Source of the DNA: DATKMK01 sp035541895
GTDB lineage: Bacteria > Desulfobacterota > Binatia > HRBIN30 > JACQVA1
Length of the DNA: 64,000 nt
Direction of reading: 5' to 3'
Assembly: GCA_035541895.1 (NCBI GenBank)
Contig: DATKMK010000045.1
Coordinates: 39,481 to 103,480, forward strand
Part shown: positions 15,760 to 25,251 of the stretch, piece by piece
Layout of the letters: every line of letters begins with the position of its first letter
How positions within the stretch are numbered: position 1 is the first letter of the stretch
Position numbers and translations under genes: made by a program
Notes under the pieces: model-generated
What the model saw: the letters and a program-made list of their open reading frames with translations, nothing else
Database searches by the model: none
Told to the model about the DNA's origin: nothing

Positions 15760-17139
15760 TCACGCCTCAACTGCGTCCTGCGAGAAACGCAGCACATAGG
15801 CCGGCCCCGAAGGCAGGTCGCCGGGGAGAGTGATTGCGACGCCAGCATCGCGCGGCTGCCAGCGCAGGGCCGCCCCATAGCCGAGCAAGCGAACCTCCAT
15901 CGACGATTCGAACGACAGGTCGTTGAACACAACTTCATCGGAACCGCGGGGCTGCGCGAGCACGATGGCGTAGAGATAGCCGCCGCGCTTCGTAAAGCGG
16001 ACGGCGGCATCCTCAGCCGTACGACCGTCAGGTCGGCGCCACGGCCGCGTACCGTAGATCGCCTCGCCGTTGCGGCGCAGCCACTCGCCGACCGCGAGCA
16101 GGCGCGATGCTTGCGCCCACGGCACGATTCCATTCGCCGTCGGTCCGACGTTGAGCAAGAGATTGCCGTTCTTGCTGGCGACGTCGGCGATCATGTGCAC
16201 GATCTCCTCGGCGCTCAGCAGGCAGTCTTCGGGTTCGGCGCGATTGAATCCGAACGAGCCACCGATGCCACGGGTCGACTCCCACTTCTTGTCGATGATG
16301 CGATCCAGTACGGCGTACTCTGGCGTGACGAAATCACAGTGCTGGCCGCCCTCACCCGCCCCGAGCTGGAAGCGATTGTTCACCACGCCGTCGGGCGTGC
16401 GGTTGTAGTAGTCGGCGAACAGCCGCGCGGCATCGGCCTTCTCGGGATAGCCGATGTCGTTCCACAACACCTCCGGCTCATAGCGTTCGATCAGCTCGCG
16501 CCAATGGGCATCGGCGTACCCTGCATAGTTCTCGCTTTGCGGGATCGACGAGAGAAACGTCTCGAGGTTGTGAATCGGCAGCCCGTGAAAGGTCCAATCG
16601 ATGCCGCCCGAATAGTAAAGTCCCATGCGCAGACCGCGCGCCCGCACCGCGCGCGTCAGCTCGCCGACGAAATCGCGCTCGGCCTGCCACCCGCGACGGT
16701 GCGGGTTGGGATGCGCGCTTGGCCACAGCAGCACGCCGTCATGATGCTTGGTGACGAACACCACGTAGCGCGCCCCCGCGCGAGCGAACAGGTCGGCCCA
16801 CGCATCGAGATCGCAGCCACGCGCGAGCTGCATGAATTGCGGAACAAAGTTGTCGTACGGATAGTCGGCGCCGTAGGTCTCGCGATGATGCCGCTGCGCC
16901 GGGCTGCCGTCGATGTTGATCGAGTTCCAATACCACTCAGCGTAGGGTGTGTTTTTGAACATCCACGCCACCTGCTCGGCATTGCCGAGATCGACTTCCC
17001 CGATGCCCTGCTTGTTCGGCGGCGCAAACGCCGGGATCGACGAGACGGTCCAGTGGACGAAGATCCCGAACTTGGCATCGTGAAACCAATCGGGGAGTGG
17101 ATGGGTGCCGAGAGATTCGAGTGTCGGCTGATAGCGCAT
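15760..17139 (-). CDS. Alpha-L-fucosidase (GH29)
   Basis: Retaining exo-fucosidase of 459 residues. Hallmarks are FHDAKFGIFVHW near 20, YVVFVTKHHDGVLLWPS near 130, EVLWNDIGYPEK near 223 (the Asp is the expected nucleophile) and KNGNLLLNVGPTANGIVP near 330. A small C-terminal beta domain ends the protein. There is no signal peptide, so it probably acts in the cytoplasm on imported fucosides. Start ATG 17139 (MRYQPTLESLG) lies five bases after the stop of the substrate-binding-like gene at 17145, indicating one transcript. In-frame sequence upstream of this ATG is the antiparallel shadow of that gene. Confidence 0.9.
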   Translation of the reverse strand: MRYQPTLESLGTHPLPDWFHDAKFGIFVHWTVSSIPAFAPPNKQGIGEVDLGNAEQVAWMFKNTPYAEWYWNSINIDGSPAQRHHRETYGADYPYDNFVPQFMQLARGCDLDAWADLFARAGARYVVFVTKHHDGVLLWPSAHPNPHRRGWQAERDFVGELTRAVRARGLRMGLYYSGGIDWTFHGLPIHNLETFLSSIPQSENYAGYADAHWRELIERYEPEVLWNDIGYPEKADAARLFADYYNRTPDGVVNNRFQLGAGEGGQHCDFVTPEYAVLDRIIDKKWESTRGIGGSFGFNRAEPEDCLLSAEEIVHMIADVASKNGNLLLNVGPTANGIVPWAQASRLLAVGEWLRRNGEAIYGTRPWRRPDGRTAEDAAVRFTKRGGYLYAIVLAQPRGSDEVVFNDLSFESSMEVRLLGYGAALRWQPRDAGVAITLPGDLPSGPAYVLRFSQDAVEA

Positions 17140-17144
17140 CGCGA

Positions 17145-18254
17145 TCACGAGTGCGCATCCGGCGCCGGCTCGAACAGACCCTCGAAGATCAACTTGCCCG
17201 CTTCGATTTTGCCGTAGAGCAGCCAGTCGCCTTTGAACATCTTGTGATCGTACGGACTGCACGCGATGTGAGTGCGCGGGCCGCCGGTTGCCGACGGCAT
17301 GAAGCGGATACGTTCGAGTCCGTCCTTGACGCCAGGGCCCGTGAGCAGCGGCGCGCGGTGGAGTGCTTCCGCCATCACGCGCGCGGTGTCGTATGCCAGT
17401 AGCGGGATGGCGTTGGGCCACATCGGCGGCGGTGTGCCGTAGCGCCGCTCGAAGTTGGCGCGGAAGCGCTCGACACGCGGGTTGTCGGGGCAGTATTGAT
17501 CGATCCCCACCCACCCTTCGAAGTGCTCGAAGCCGACGAGGTAGAACATGAACGCGGTGGTCATGATGCGCGGTGGATTCCAGCCGATGGCTTCGAGCGC
17601 CGGGCGCACGAGGCCTTGCGCGAAGAGCATCCCGTAGCCCATGAAGGCAAGCGCGTCGCACTCGGCGCGCTGGAGGTTGTGCAGACCGCCAGCGAGATCC
17701 GGCGGACGTTGCAGGACGGTTTCGACCGCGCCGATGCTCAGGCCCAGTCGGCGGCATTCCTGTCGGAAGCAGCGGAAGTACTCTTCGCCATTGGGCGAGA
17801 TCTCGTTCAACACCGCGATCCGCTGGTAGCCCTTGCGCTTAAGCCACGCCGCCATCAATGCAGCGTCACCGCCGCAATCGCCGTTGCCGAGCTGGAAACA
17901 ATACTCGCCGCTGTAGCGTTCGGTGCCGCACCAGCTAATCAGCGGCACCTTCGCCTCGTTGGCGTACGGGGCGACGGCGATCGCGTTGTCCGAGCTGTAC
18001 GCACCGGCGATGATCACGCAACCTTGGTCGACCAGCCACCGGTAGCCGTCGACGGCGTTCTTCGCCGACCCGTTCGGCAAGCCGTTCTCGGCATGGATGA
18101 CGTGCTCGACCTGGCGCGGCAACACACCCTGTTCGAGCGCTTCATCGAAGGCCATGCGGTGAATCTTGTCGTAGCCCCCGTCCTCGCCATCGAGGCACGC
18201 GCCCAACCATCCCACCTTTACCGGATCGAACACACTGCGCGACCGTTGCGCCAT
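17145..18254 (-). CDS. Periplasmic-binding-fold protein of the branched-chain amino-acid/urea type, without signal peptide
   Basis: A 369-residue type I periplasmic-binding-protein fold (Leu/Ile/Val, amide or urea receptor family). Evidence: VKVGWLGACLDGEDGGYDK at the N-terminus, LVDQGCVIIAGAYSSDNAIAVAPYANEAKVPLISW near 90, WLKRKGYQRIAVLNEISPNG near 145, and a C-terminal lobe ending in KMFKGDWLLYGKI. The start ATG 18254 follows AGGAAG. Neither this start nor upstream in-frame sequence encodes a signal peptide or lipobox, and no ABC permease or ATPase is near. It may be a cytoplasmic ligand sensor like AmiC. It is probably co-transcribed with the GH29 gene. Confidence 0.8.
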   Translation of the reverse strand: MAQRSRSVFDPVKVGWLGACLDGEDGGYDKIHRMAFDEALEQGVLPRQVEHVIHAENGLPNGSAKNAVDGYRWLVDQGCVIIAGAYSSDNAIAVAPYANEAKVPLISWCGTERYSGEYCFQLGNGDCGGDAALMAAWLKRKGYQRIAVLNEISPNGEEYFRCFRQECRRLGLSIGAVETVLQRPPDLAGGLHNLQRAECDALAFMGYGMLFAQGLVRPALEAIGWNPPRIMTTAFMFYLVGFEHFEGWVGIDQYCPDNPRVERFRANFERRYGTPPPMWPNAIPLLAYDTARVMAEALHRAPLLTGPGVKDGLERIRFMPSATGGPRTHIACSPYDHKMFKGDWLLYGKIEAGKLIFEGLFEPAPDAHS

Positions 18255-18343
18255 AGGCGCGCTTCCTAACACCCAACCCGTAGCGCCGTCCACCGTCGCG
18301 GAAGAGCGCCTTCGGTGGCGCGCAGTCTGCGCGTATCCGCGGA

Positions 18344-21300
18344 CTACGATGTCCCGAACCCAAGGCCGATCAGGACGGGGCGCGAGAAGATCCCGAAGAG
18401 GACGGCGACCAAGACGAAGGCGACCAGCAGCATAAAGTACCCCGTCTGAATCATCCGGTTGTGACGAATGACACCGACGCCACCGACGACGGCAGTGACT
18501 ACAAACGAGCCGCCGACCAACCACAGCGGCACTACCGCGCGCGAGAGCATACTGCCGCCGATGAGCCCCACGGCGCTGAATAGCGCACCCCACTTGCACC
18601 GCGACGCCTGGCGCGTAAGGCGCAAACGCGCGGGGATCTCGCTGGTCGCGTCGAGCACGGCATACGTGCGGAGGTTTTCCAACACGTCGAAGAACGCCGC
18701 TGCGGTCGCAGCGATTGCCGCCGCACCGCCCAGCCAGACGCCGATGGGGCTCAGCCCCACGCACAAGCCACTCAACGCGACGAGGAGTGCCCAGTAGGAC
18801 GCAATCACGACAAAATCCAGGTCGGTTTGCGCCCGCCACGTGTCGCGGACGGGACCGTCGATGGGGCCAGCCATCTTGACCAGCTCCGGCTCGTCTGGTT
18901 CGCGCATAAGTTCGAGTGCGAGACCGGGCAGTTTGATGCCGTCCGGCAACCGCGGCCGGTGTGTCGCGCGGGCCCATCGCCACGTCGCCGCGAGAACCGC
19001 GCCGCTGATCGTGAACACCGACGCAATTGCGCCCACGATCGCGACCATCAGTCCGGCATCCAAGTGGATGGCTTTTCCCTGCAACCCGACAGAAACGGCG
19101 TTGAGCCTGAGCGCTACATCGTAGGCGGCAGCGGCGACGATTCCCCCCGCGACCGCGGCGCCCAACCAGCGAAGCAGCAACGCGCGCCGGATCCGTCCTT
19201 GTAAGATGTCGGCGAGCAGGAATGTAACCAGGTGAAGAGCGAGGGTGGCGGCCAACGCGACGAGCCCAAAGCGTCGCACACCACGGCCGGCGAACACAAA
19301 GCCGCCACCGATGAGCAAAAGGTCGAACAAGTACGCGAGTTGAAGCCAGTAGCGAAACAGCAGCGTGGGCATGCGCCGCGGCACCGACACTTCAACCAGA
19401 CCCCAGAGAATCTGACCGATGCGGGTGATCCATGTTGCCGGGCCAGTGGGCAACTGCGCGCCCGTGCTGATTCCCTGCAGGATCTGGCCGACAACTGTGG
19501 TCGAGCGCGCCAGCTCGCGCACCGAGGCTTCGGGATTAGGCGTGCGATCGATCGTGTCGGGAGCACCCCTCAAGTAGTCGCGGATCTGTGTGCCGTCGAG
19601 CGCAGCCCGCATCGTGGTCTGTACCTTGTCCTTCAAGCCGTCGCGCAGTTTCTCGGCGGCGTAGTTGCCCAGCGCCTTCGCGTTCGTGTCCGCACTCTCG
19701 GCATGCAGGACGGCTTCGGTGTAGACGCGCGAGAACTCACCGCGGTCGGCGGCGCCGAAGTGTTCGTCCAGAATCGCGACCTGCGCCTCCAAGACCAGCG
19801 CGTCGGTTTGGTCCGCGTGCGCCGTGCCGGCGAGCAGCGTCGTGATCAGGCGTTCGGCACCGTCAAGGCGGCCCCAGAGCAGGTCGTTCTGCCGCCACGA
19901 ACGATCGAGGAAGGCGCCGAAGTGCATGAGCGCGAGGCCGGCGAGCTTGTGCCGGCCGCTCGCGCGCTCGTTCACGATCGAGGTGGCGTCCTCCGGGCTG
20001 ACACGAATCACTTCGACGCTGTCGCGCTCGTCGCCGACGGCGGTGGCGTACAGTATCGGGAAGGAGATCAGGTCGTAGCGCTCGTAGGTAAAATAGTAGT
20101 GGCGCGCGACCTCGTGGGCCGCTCGCCCCTCGCCGTTGAGCAGCGCCTCACAGTCCACGCCGACCGCCTTGGTCACCTGGCTGATCGCGTCTCGCAAGGC
20201 TTCGGCCAGAGATACGACCGCCACTTGATGCGTGCGGACGAGGTCCGCGGCCTTGGCGAGGCGCGCCGCGTCCGTCGGCGCATTTAAGATGTCGTGCAGA
20301 TCAGGGCGCTGCAGCGGAAAACGCGTCACCTCATGGGTGAGGTTCTCCTCCGCCCCGCGGAGTTTCGCCAACTGCTGGCTCAACGCCCCGCGCAGCGTGG
20401 AAAGTTCGTCGCGGAACGACTGCGGGCTTGGCCGCTCAGATGTGAATCTGCGGCCATCGGGGGTAACGGTCAGGGGGGAAGGTGTTCCCACCGTCACCGC
20501 AAAACTGCGCAACGCGGTCGAAGACCGCCGTGGTGATTCCTCCCGCGTACTGGTCTCTTCGATGTGCTGGTTGATGAGATCGATGCGGCGCAGTCGCTCG
20601 CGGGCCACATCGTCAAGCGCGGCGATGGCGTCCATCCGTTGCAGGACGAACTCCAGCCGCCGAATGCGGTACGGCAGATCGTAATCCATCAGGAAGCTGT
20701 TCTCCGTCGGCTGTGCTCCTTTCAACGGCGCGTAGCCCGCCTCGCGCCACGCGCGCATGAGATAACGGACCGCGATGAAGTCGTCCGACTCGAGATCAAC
20801 ATCGGCGGCCCGTGCGACGAGGCTCGCGAGCCATTCCGTGAGCGCCGACACCTTGAGGCGGTGATAGCCGCCGTAGGCGATGCCTTCGTCCTTGATCTTG
20901 TCCGCCAGATCGGTCTGCGCGAACTTCTCACCCTCCACCCGCTGGGTCGGCTCGCGCAGCGCGAGATCCGTCTCCATGCCGGAGAGGAAGCGCTCGACCC
21001 GTTCCAGCAGCCGGTTGCGCGCCAGGATCCGCTGCAGATCTTCCCGAATGGTCTCGTCATGGGCGAGCATGTCAAACGCGAGCACGTTCTGGATCGCATT
21101 CGGAGGTGTGAAGTTCTGGCCCTTGTCTTCGGGATGCTCCGGCGACGGCTCGACGTAGATCAGCTTGCGATCGACCGGCACCGACGCGCGATGCGTTCCG
21201 AGCATGTCGATGGCGTAGCTGAACGGCTTGTTATCGAGGTAGCCGCCGTCGGCGAACGGTCGCTTGACGTAGTGTTTCGGATCTTCGAAAAAGAACCTCG

Positions 21301-22123
21301 CCCACTCCGGACGGATTTCGGCGAAGGGCTTGATGTCCTCGAGGCGCATCGGCTCGAACGCGAATGGGAACGACGAGGTGCAGCGCGCCGCGTAGGCGAG
21401 GAACGGATTGTCGTCCTGCTTGAAGTCGCTGTACTGAGCCACCTTGTCGTAGCGAAAGTGGAAGACCTTGCGATGCCGCTCTTCGAAGACCACGCGGTCG
21501 GCCAGCCGTAGGGCGAGCGGCAGGCCGCGCAAGTCGGTGGTGGTGACGAAGAGGTCGATCTCCTCGACGTATGGCGAGGCGACGGCCGCCTTCGCGTCCA
21601 TACCGTCGAAGGCCTGCAGCAGCTTGTAGTACATGCGCTTGCTGTTCAGCAGCGACTTCGGCGGTTCTTGCTTGATCTTGGGCACGCCCTCGTACGACTC
21701 GGCGTCGTTGATCAGCCGCCCGATGTCGCCCTCGTCGTACCACAGCTGCTGCAGTGCCTTGAAATCCTGATCGTTCGCCAACGCCTTGGAGAGGTAGATC
21801 GCGTTGATGCCGCCCGCCGAGGTGCCGGACAGGATGTCGACGACGAACTTCGTCCGCACCGGTTCCATGTCCGTCGGTAGTTCTTCCGCCGTCCTCGGGC
21901 TCAGGCCGAGAAGTTGACCGAGCCGGCGGTACACCTTCTCACTGCCCTTCACTTCAGGGAGAAATGGGCGTTTTGCGTCGACGGGATCGACCGCCGTGGC
22001 GCGCACGAGATGAAACAGCTCCTGCGCGACCCCATTGATGTAGATGGCCAGCGACACTCCGCCGTACAGCACGACCGCAAACCGGACTTCCCGTTCGATC
22101 GCCATGGACGTTGTAGTCGACAT
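18344..22123 (-). CDS. Large patatin-like phospholipase with C-terminal membrane domain
   Basis: A 1259-residue protein of the patatin-related family (TIGR03607/DUF3376 type). The N-terminal patatin domain (about 10-330) has the oxyanion motif VLYGGVSLAIYINGV, the nucleophile elbow LSGTSAGGINAI near 103 and the catalytic DGG in FADGGYLDNKPF near 292. The Ser-Asp dyad therefore appears intact, and it should hydrolyse acyl ester bonds of lipids. The long middle is helical. The last ~350 residues contain several hydrophobic segments (LFDLLLIGGGFVFAG, LDAGLMVAIVGAIASVF, VALSGLCVGLSPIGVWLG), suggesting membrane attachment. ATG 22123 has GGAGGG five bases upstream. No partner genes are adjacent. 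Confidence 0.88.
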   Translation of the reverse strand: MSTTTSMAIEREVRFAVVLYGGVSLAIYINGVAQELFHLVRATAVDPVDAKRPFLPEVKGSEKVYRRLGQLLGLSPRTAEELPTDMEPVRTKFVVDILSGTSAGGINAIYLSKALANDQDFKALQQLWYDEGDIGRLINDAESYEGVPKIKQEPPKSLLNSKRMYYKLLQAFDGMDAKAAVASPYVEEIDLFVTTTDLRGLPLALRLADRVVFEERHRKVFHFRYDKVAQYSDFKQDDNPFLAYAARCTSSFPFAFEPMRLEDIKPFAEIRPEWARFFFEDPKHYVKRPFADGGYLDNKPFSYAIDMLGTHRASVPVDRKLIYVEPSPEHPEDKGQNFTPPNAIQNVLAFDMLAHDETIREDLQRILARNRLLERVERFLSGMETDLALREPTQRVEGEKFAQTDLADKIKDEGIAYGGYHRLKVSALTEWLASLVARAADVDLESDDFIAVRYLMRAWREAGYAPLKGAQPTENSFLMDYDLPYRIRRLEFVLQRMDAIAALDDVARERLRRIDLINQHIEETSTREESPRRSSTALRSFAVTVGTPSPLTVTPDGRRFTSERPSPQSFRDELSTLRGALSQQLAKLRGAEENLTHEVTRFPLQRPDLHDILNAPTDAARLAKAADLVRTHQVAVVSLAEALRDAISQVTKAVGVDCEALLNGEGRAAHEVARHYYFTYERYDLISFPILYATAVGDERDSVEVIRVSPEDATSIVNERASGRHKLAGLALMHFGAFLDRSWRQNDLLWGRLDGAERLITTLLAGTAHADQTDALVLEAQVAILDEHFGAADRGEFSRVYTEAVLHAESADTNAKALGNYAAEKLRDGLKDKVQTTMRAALDGTQIRDYLRGAPDTIDRTPNPEASVRELARSTTVVGQILQGISTGAQLPTGPATWITRIGQILWGLVEVSVPRRMPTLLFRYWLQLAYLFDLLLIGGGFVFAGRGVRRFGLVALAATLALHLVTFLLADILQGRIRRALLLRWLGAAVAGGIVAAAAYDVALRLNAVSVGLQGKAIHLDAGLMVAIVGAIASVFTISGAVLAATWRWARATHRPRLPDGIKLPGLALELMREPDEPELVKMAGPIDGPVRDTWRAQTDLDFVVIASYWALLVALSGLCVGLSPIGVWLGGAAAIAATAAAFFDVLENLRTYAVLDATSEIPARLRLTRQASRCKWGALFSAVGLIGGSMLSRAVVPLWLVGGSFVVTAVVGGVGVIRHNRMIQTGYFMLLVAFVLVAVLFGIFSRPVLIGLGFGTS

Positions 22124-22350
22124 CGTTCACCCTCCGTGCGTCGGGTACGCGTCATGCAACTTATGTGTCTAGATACTTCCAACGCAAGCGCCACCGAACC
22201 ATGCCACCCGACTGCCCATCAGAGTGGATGTACAGTTCACTCATGTCCTCAATAGTGGACAACGCAAGCTGCGGTGCCCAGCGAAAGTTGACGCGCTCCC
22301 CGGCTCGCGCGCTCCGCCTCGGACTCGCGGGGCACGCATAGGTCCGCCGT
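22124..22350. other. Intergenic region, 227 bp, no gene seen
   Basis: Upstream region of the patatin-like gene. It has a short imperfect hairpin (TGTCC and GGACA separated by 8 nt near 22234-22251) and no ORF or convincing sigma70 promoter. Confidence 0.4.
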
Positions 22351-23841
22351 TCAATCCAGGGCGAACGTCGCGGCCATGAACGATAGAGGCGGAATGATCA
22401 CGTGCGCGCCGCTGGCATCGATGCGCGCGTGGGCGAACGGCTCGCTCCGAACAACGTTGGGATGTTCGAAGCTGTTCGCCGCCTTTGGATTCGTTCCGCC
22501 CACGACCTCGGCGTCGACCAGACGAATGATGCGACGGTCGGCCACGGCGACTTGAACGGCTGCCGGCTCGTCTGGGTGGCGGTTGGTCACGAAGACGTGC
22601 AGCCGCCCGCCGTCGTGGATGGCGCTGCAATCCACCTCGGTGGTCTCACCCCAATTGCTGGCGTACGTCGGACCGTCGACGACGACTCGGAGCGCCACGC
22701 CGCTGCGACGCGTGGCGAACATTTCGATCGGATAGAAAATCGACTGGATCAACAGATCGTCACCGCGAGTGATGAGCGGCGCGATGACGTTGACGATCTG
22801 CGCGAGGTTCGCAATCTTGACGCAGTCGGCGTGGCGCACGAAGCTGTTAAGGAAGCCAGCCACGACCAGCGCGTCTTCGAGATTGTAGACCTCCTCGATC
22901 AAATGGGCGGGAAACTCACCCCGCGCGCTGTTGTCCGGCGACATCGTTTTGTACCAGACGTTCCATTCGTCGAAGCTGAGGTAGATGCGCTTGTCCGATT
23001 TGCGCTTGGCCTGCACCGCGCGTGCGATCGCGGCAATGTCCTCGATCTGGCGGTCGACGCTGTTGCTGATAGCCAGGTAGTCGCGCGTGTCACCGGAGTA
23101 GTTGCCGACGTAGCGATGCAGACTGATGTAGTCAGCTTGATCGTCGAGATGCTCGATGACGCGGTGGTCCCAGTCCGCGAACGTCGGCATATTGGTCGCC
23201 GACGAGCCACAGGCAATCGTTTCGATCGCCGGATCGGCGGTACGCATCGCCCGCGCCGCCTCGCGCGCCCGCGTCGCGTACTCTTCGGCCGAGCAATGCC
23301 CGATTTGCCACGGACCGTCCATTTCGTTTCCGAGGCACCACAGCTTCACACCATACGGCTCCGGGTGCCCGTTGGCAGCACGGCGACCGCCGTACGTCGT
23401 GCCGATCGCGCCATTGCAGTATTCAACCCAGTTGCGGGCTTCTTCCGCACTACCGCTGCCGAGGTTGACCGACAGCATCGGCTGCCACGCCATCTGCCGG
23501 CACAGCGAAAGAAATTCGTCGGTGCCGATATGGTTGGGCTCGCGGCTGTCCCACGCCTTCTCGACCCGCAACGGCCTGCGATCACGCGGACCGATACCGT
23601 CCTCCCAATGATACCCCGAGACGAAATTGCCGCCGGGATACCGCATCAGCGTGAACCGCAGGCGGCGCAGCGCATCGAGCACGTCGACGCGGAACCCTTC
23701 GGCATCGGCATGCACACTGCGCGGATCGTACACGCCTTCGTACACTGCCCGCCCCATATGTTCGAGAAAGCCGCCGAAAATTCTGGGATCGACCGGCGCG
23801 ATCGCAAACTTCGTATGCAGGTGAACCGTGGAGCTTCGCAC
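22351..23841 (-). CDS. Alpha-L-arabinofuranosidase (GH51)
   Basis: Intracellular retaining exo-arabinofuranosidase of about 496 residues. Visible family segments are PRIFGGFLEHMGRAVYEGVYDP near 18-40, RYPGGNFVSGYHWEDGIGPRDRRP near 70, the acid/base site WCLGNEMDGPWQIGH near 175 and the nucleophile site LSFDEWNVWYKTM near 290. No signal peptide is seen, as usual for GH51, so substrates are imported arabino-oligosaccharides. I start at GTG 23841; a TTG at 23895 would add 18 residues of no family character. With the GH29 gene it suggests use of plant or algal glycans, though transporters for them are absent here. Confidence 0.9.
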   Translation of the reverse strand: MRSSTVHLHTKFAIAPVDPRIFGGFLEHMGRAVYEGVYDPRSVHADAEGFRVDVLDALRRLRFTLMRYPGGNFVSGYHWEDGIGPRDRRPLRVEKAWDSREPNHIGTDEFLSLCRQMAWQPMLSVNLGSGSAEEARNWVEYCNGAIGTTYGGRRAANGHPEPYGVKLWCLGNEMDGPWQIGHCSAEEYATRAREAARAMRTADPAIETIACGSSATNMPTFADWDHRVIEHLDDQADYISLHRYVGNYSGDTRDYLAISNSVDRQIEDIAAIARAVQAKRKSDKRIYLSFDEWNVWYKTMSPDNSARGEFPAHLIEEVYNLEDALVVAGFLNSFVRHADCVKIANLAQIVNVIAPLITRGDDLLIQSIFYPIEMFATRRSGVALRVVVDGPTYASNWGETTEVDCSAIHDGGRLHVFVTNRHPDEPAAVQVAVADRRIIRLVDAEVVGGTNPKAANSFEHPNVVRSEPFAHARIDASGAHVIIPPLSFMAATFALD

Positions 23842-24007
23842 GACGGGGCGCCTTCGCGCTCGTGCGTCGCTACCAACCTGAACCCACGCGGTCAAGTTCC
23901 GTCGAGCGTCCCTCGCGTTCGGAGAACCCTCGGCAGACGGAGGCGAGTCGACGAACGCGCGCGGGTCCCAGATGGCGCCCGGCGCTGCCAGCCGGGACCC
24001 GGTGATC

Positions 24008-25129
24008 TCAATCGACTTGACGCGTGAAGTTCTTGACCTGGCCCGAAACGTTGAGGGTGAAGCTGCCGGCGGCCTTCCCGGCGGGCACCGTCATGGCCGC
24101 ATCCACCACGCGGAGCGTAACCACGCTCCCCTCGACGGCATCGATGACGACCGTGCCGGCGCTCGAAGACCACGCACTGTCGTCACCACCAACCTGCTGG
24201 CCGTAGTAGACGTTCGCCACCAGGCCGGACGTGCCGCCCACTACGAAGGTTTGACCCGCGGCCAATCCGCCCGGTGATTCGTATAATGAGATCTGAATGT
24301 TGCGCGTGGCCTCGCAGTTGGTGCCGTTGAACGTGCTGTCGTAGACCTCGTGCAGCCCGGAGATGAAATCGGGAGCCTTCTGTTCAACGGCGACGTTCAT
24401 CTTGTCGACGACAAAGTTCGATCCGGTGCCGTTGAAGTCGCCGGACAGAGTCGCCAGGCTGGCCTGCAAATCCGCGCTGTCGCAACCGGGCGTCGGCGTC
24501 GGTGTGACAGTGCCGGCGTGCAACGTGCCGGTGCTGGTCTCGTCGAACACCGTGATGCTGAGCGTGCCGGTCGCATCGGGACTGGCCGGGAGCTGGCCCG
24601 CGATCGTGAACGAATTGCCGAAGAAACTGCCGGTGAGTTGGTAGGCGCCGGTGTCGCGATTCGCCTGACCGCTGGCGTCGTACGAGGCACTGACGTCAGC
24701 GGCGCCGGGGCCTCTGCCGGTCGCGGCGCCGCCGGTGAGGAAGTCGAGGAAGCCGACGGCAGATCCATCGGCGTTGACGTGAAAACGCGTGGCATAGTTG
24801 CCGGCGGTGCCGTTGTAGTCACCGACGTACGACGAACCGGTTGGGGTAGTCGGCGTGGCCGTCCCCGTGGCAGTTGACGTCGTTGTGGCCACCGGAGCCG
24901 TCGGCGTCTCTGTGACTACAGCGCTGGTAACCGTTCGAGTGGCCGGCTCGGTTGGCGTCGGAGAGGCCGGAATTGCTGAACGCGTCGGCGTGCTAGTCGT
25001 TGCGCCAATGGTGGGGGTCGGCGAAAGCGGTGGTGAGTTGTCATCATCGTCGCACCCACTCAGGAGTACCGCAGTTGCCAGCACGACCACCGCACATCGA
25101 AAGGGCACGTAAGCTCGCCTCCAGTCCAT
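24008..25129 (-). CDS. Thr/Pro/Ser-rich lipoprotein of unknown function
   Basis: A 373-residue lipoprotein. The signal (MDWRRAYVPFRCAVVVLATAVLLSGC) ends in a clear lipobox, LSGC, followed by DDDDNS. The aspartate at +2 is the E. coli inner-membrane retention (Lol avoidance) signal, so it may stay on the inner membrane. About 75 residues of Thr-Pro-Ser linker follow. The rest is beta-rich, with two related segments, SYVGDYNGTAGNYATRF and LSGDFNGTGSNFVVD, suggesting an internal duplication. A single Cys (CDSADL) and the pair C-x-x-x in NGTNCEAT could form a disulfide. ATG 25129 follows AGGAG. Upstream lies a striking GTGAAC palindrome (25169-25222). Function unknown. Confidence 0.75.
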   Translation of the reverse strand: MDWRRAYVPFRCAVVVLATAVLLSGCDDDDNSPPLSPTPTIGATTSTPTRSAIPASPTPTEPATRTVTSAVVTETPTAPVATTTSTATGTATPTTPTGSSYVGDYNGTAGNYATRFHVNADGSAVGFLDFLTGGAATGRGPGAADVSASYDASGQANRDTGAYQLTGSFFGNSFTIAGQLPASPDATGTLSITVFDETSTGTLHAGTVTPTPTPGCDSADLQASLATLSGDFNGTGSNFVVDKMNVAVEQKAPDFISGLHEVYDSTFNGTNCEATRNIQISLYESPGGLAAGQTFVVGGTSGLVANVYYGQQVGGDDSAWSSSAGTVVIDAVEGSVVTLRVVDAAMTVPAGKAAGSFTLNVSGQVKNFTRQVD

Positions 25130-25168
25130 CCATTGACTCCTGTTCGGAAGAATCGTTGCCCGCTGGGC

Positions 25169-25222
25169 GTTCAATTCGGGTGAACACTGTTCACCTGAAC
25201 GGCCTTCCGAGTGTGAACGGCC
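25169..25222. promoter_or_regulatory. Operator-like palindrome cluster (GTGAAC half-sites)
   Basis: GGTGAACACTGTTCACC (25179-25195) is a perfect 17-bp palindrome. It is flanked by CGTTCA (25169) and its complement TGAACG (25196). A third GTGAAC half-site lies at 25213, and TGAACGGCC is directly repeated 18 bp apart. The site is upstream of the lipoprotein gene and downstream of the glutaminase gene. Confidence 0.55.
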
Positions 25223-25251
25223 GGGGTTGTACGATGGAAGACGTGGACCGG

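Noticed and set aside
16111..17217. 368-codon plus-strand frame opposite GH29
   Set aside because: Shadow of a high-GC gene: no motif and no RBS, while the minus strand has the full GH29 signature set.
17140..17757. Upstream extension of the GH29 frame
   Set aside because: Overlaps the 3' coding end of the binding-protein gene; Arg/Ala-rich shadow sequence, and GH29 similarity begins at 17139.
18255..18983. Upstream extension of the binding-protein frame
   Set aside because: It runs over the coding end of the patatin-like gene in another frame and gives no signal peptide or known domain.
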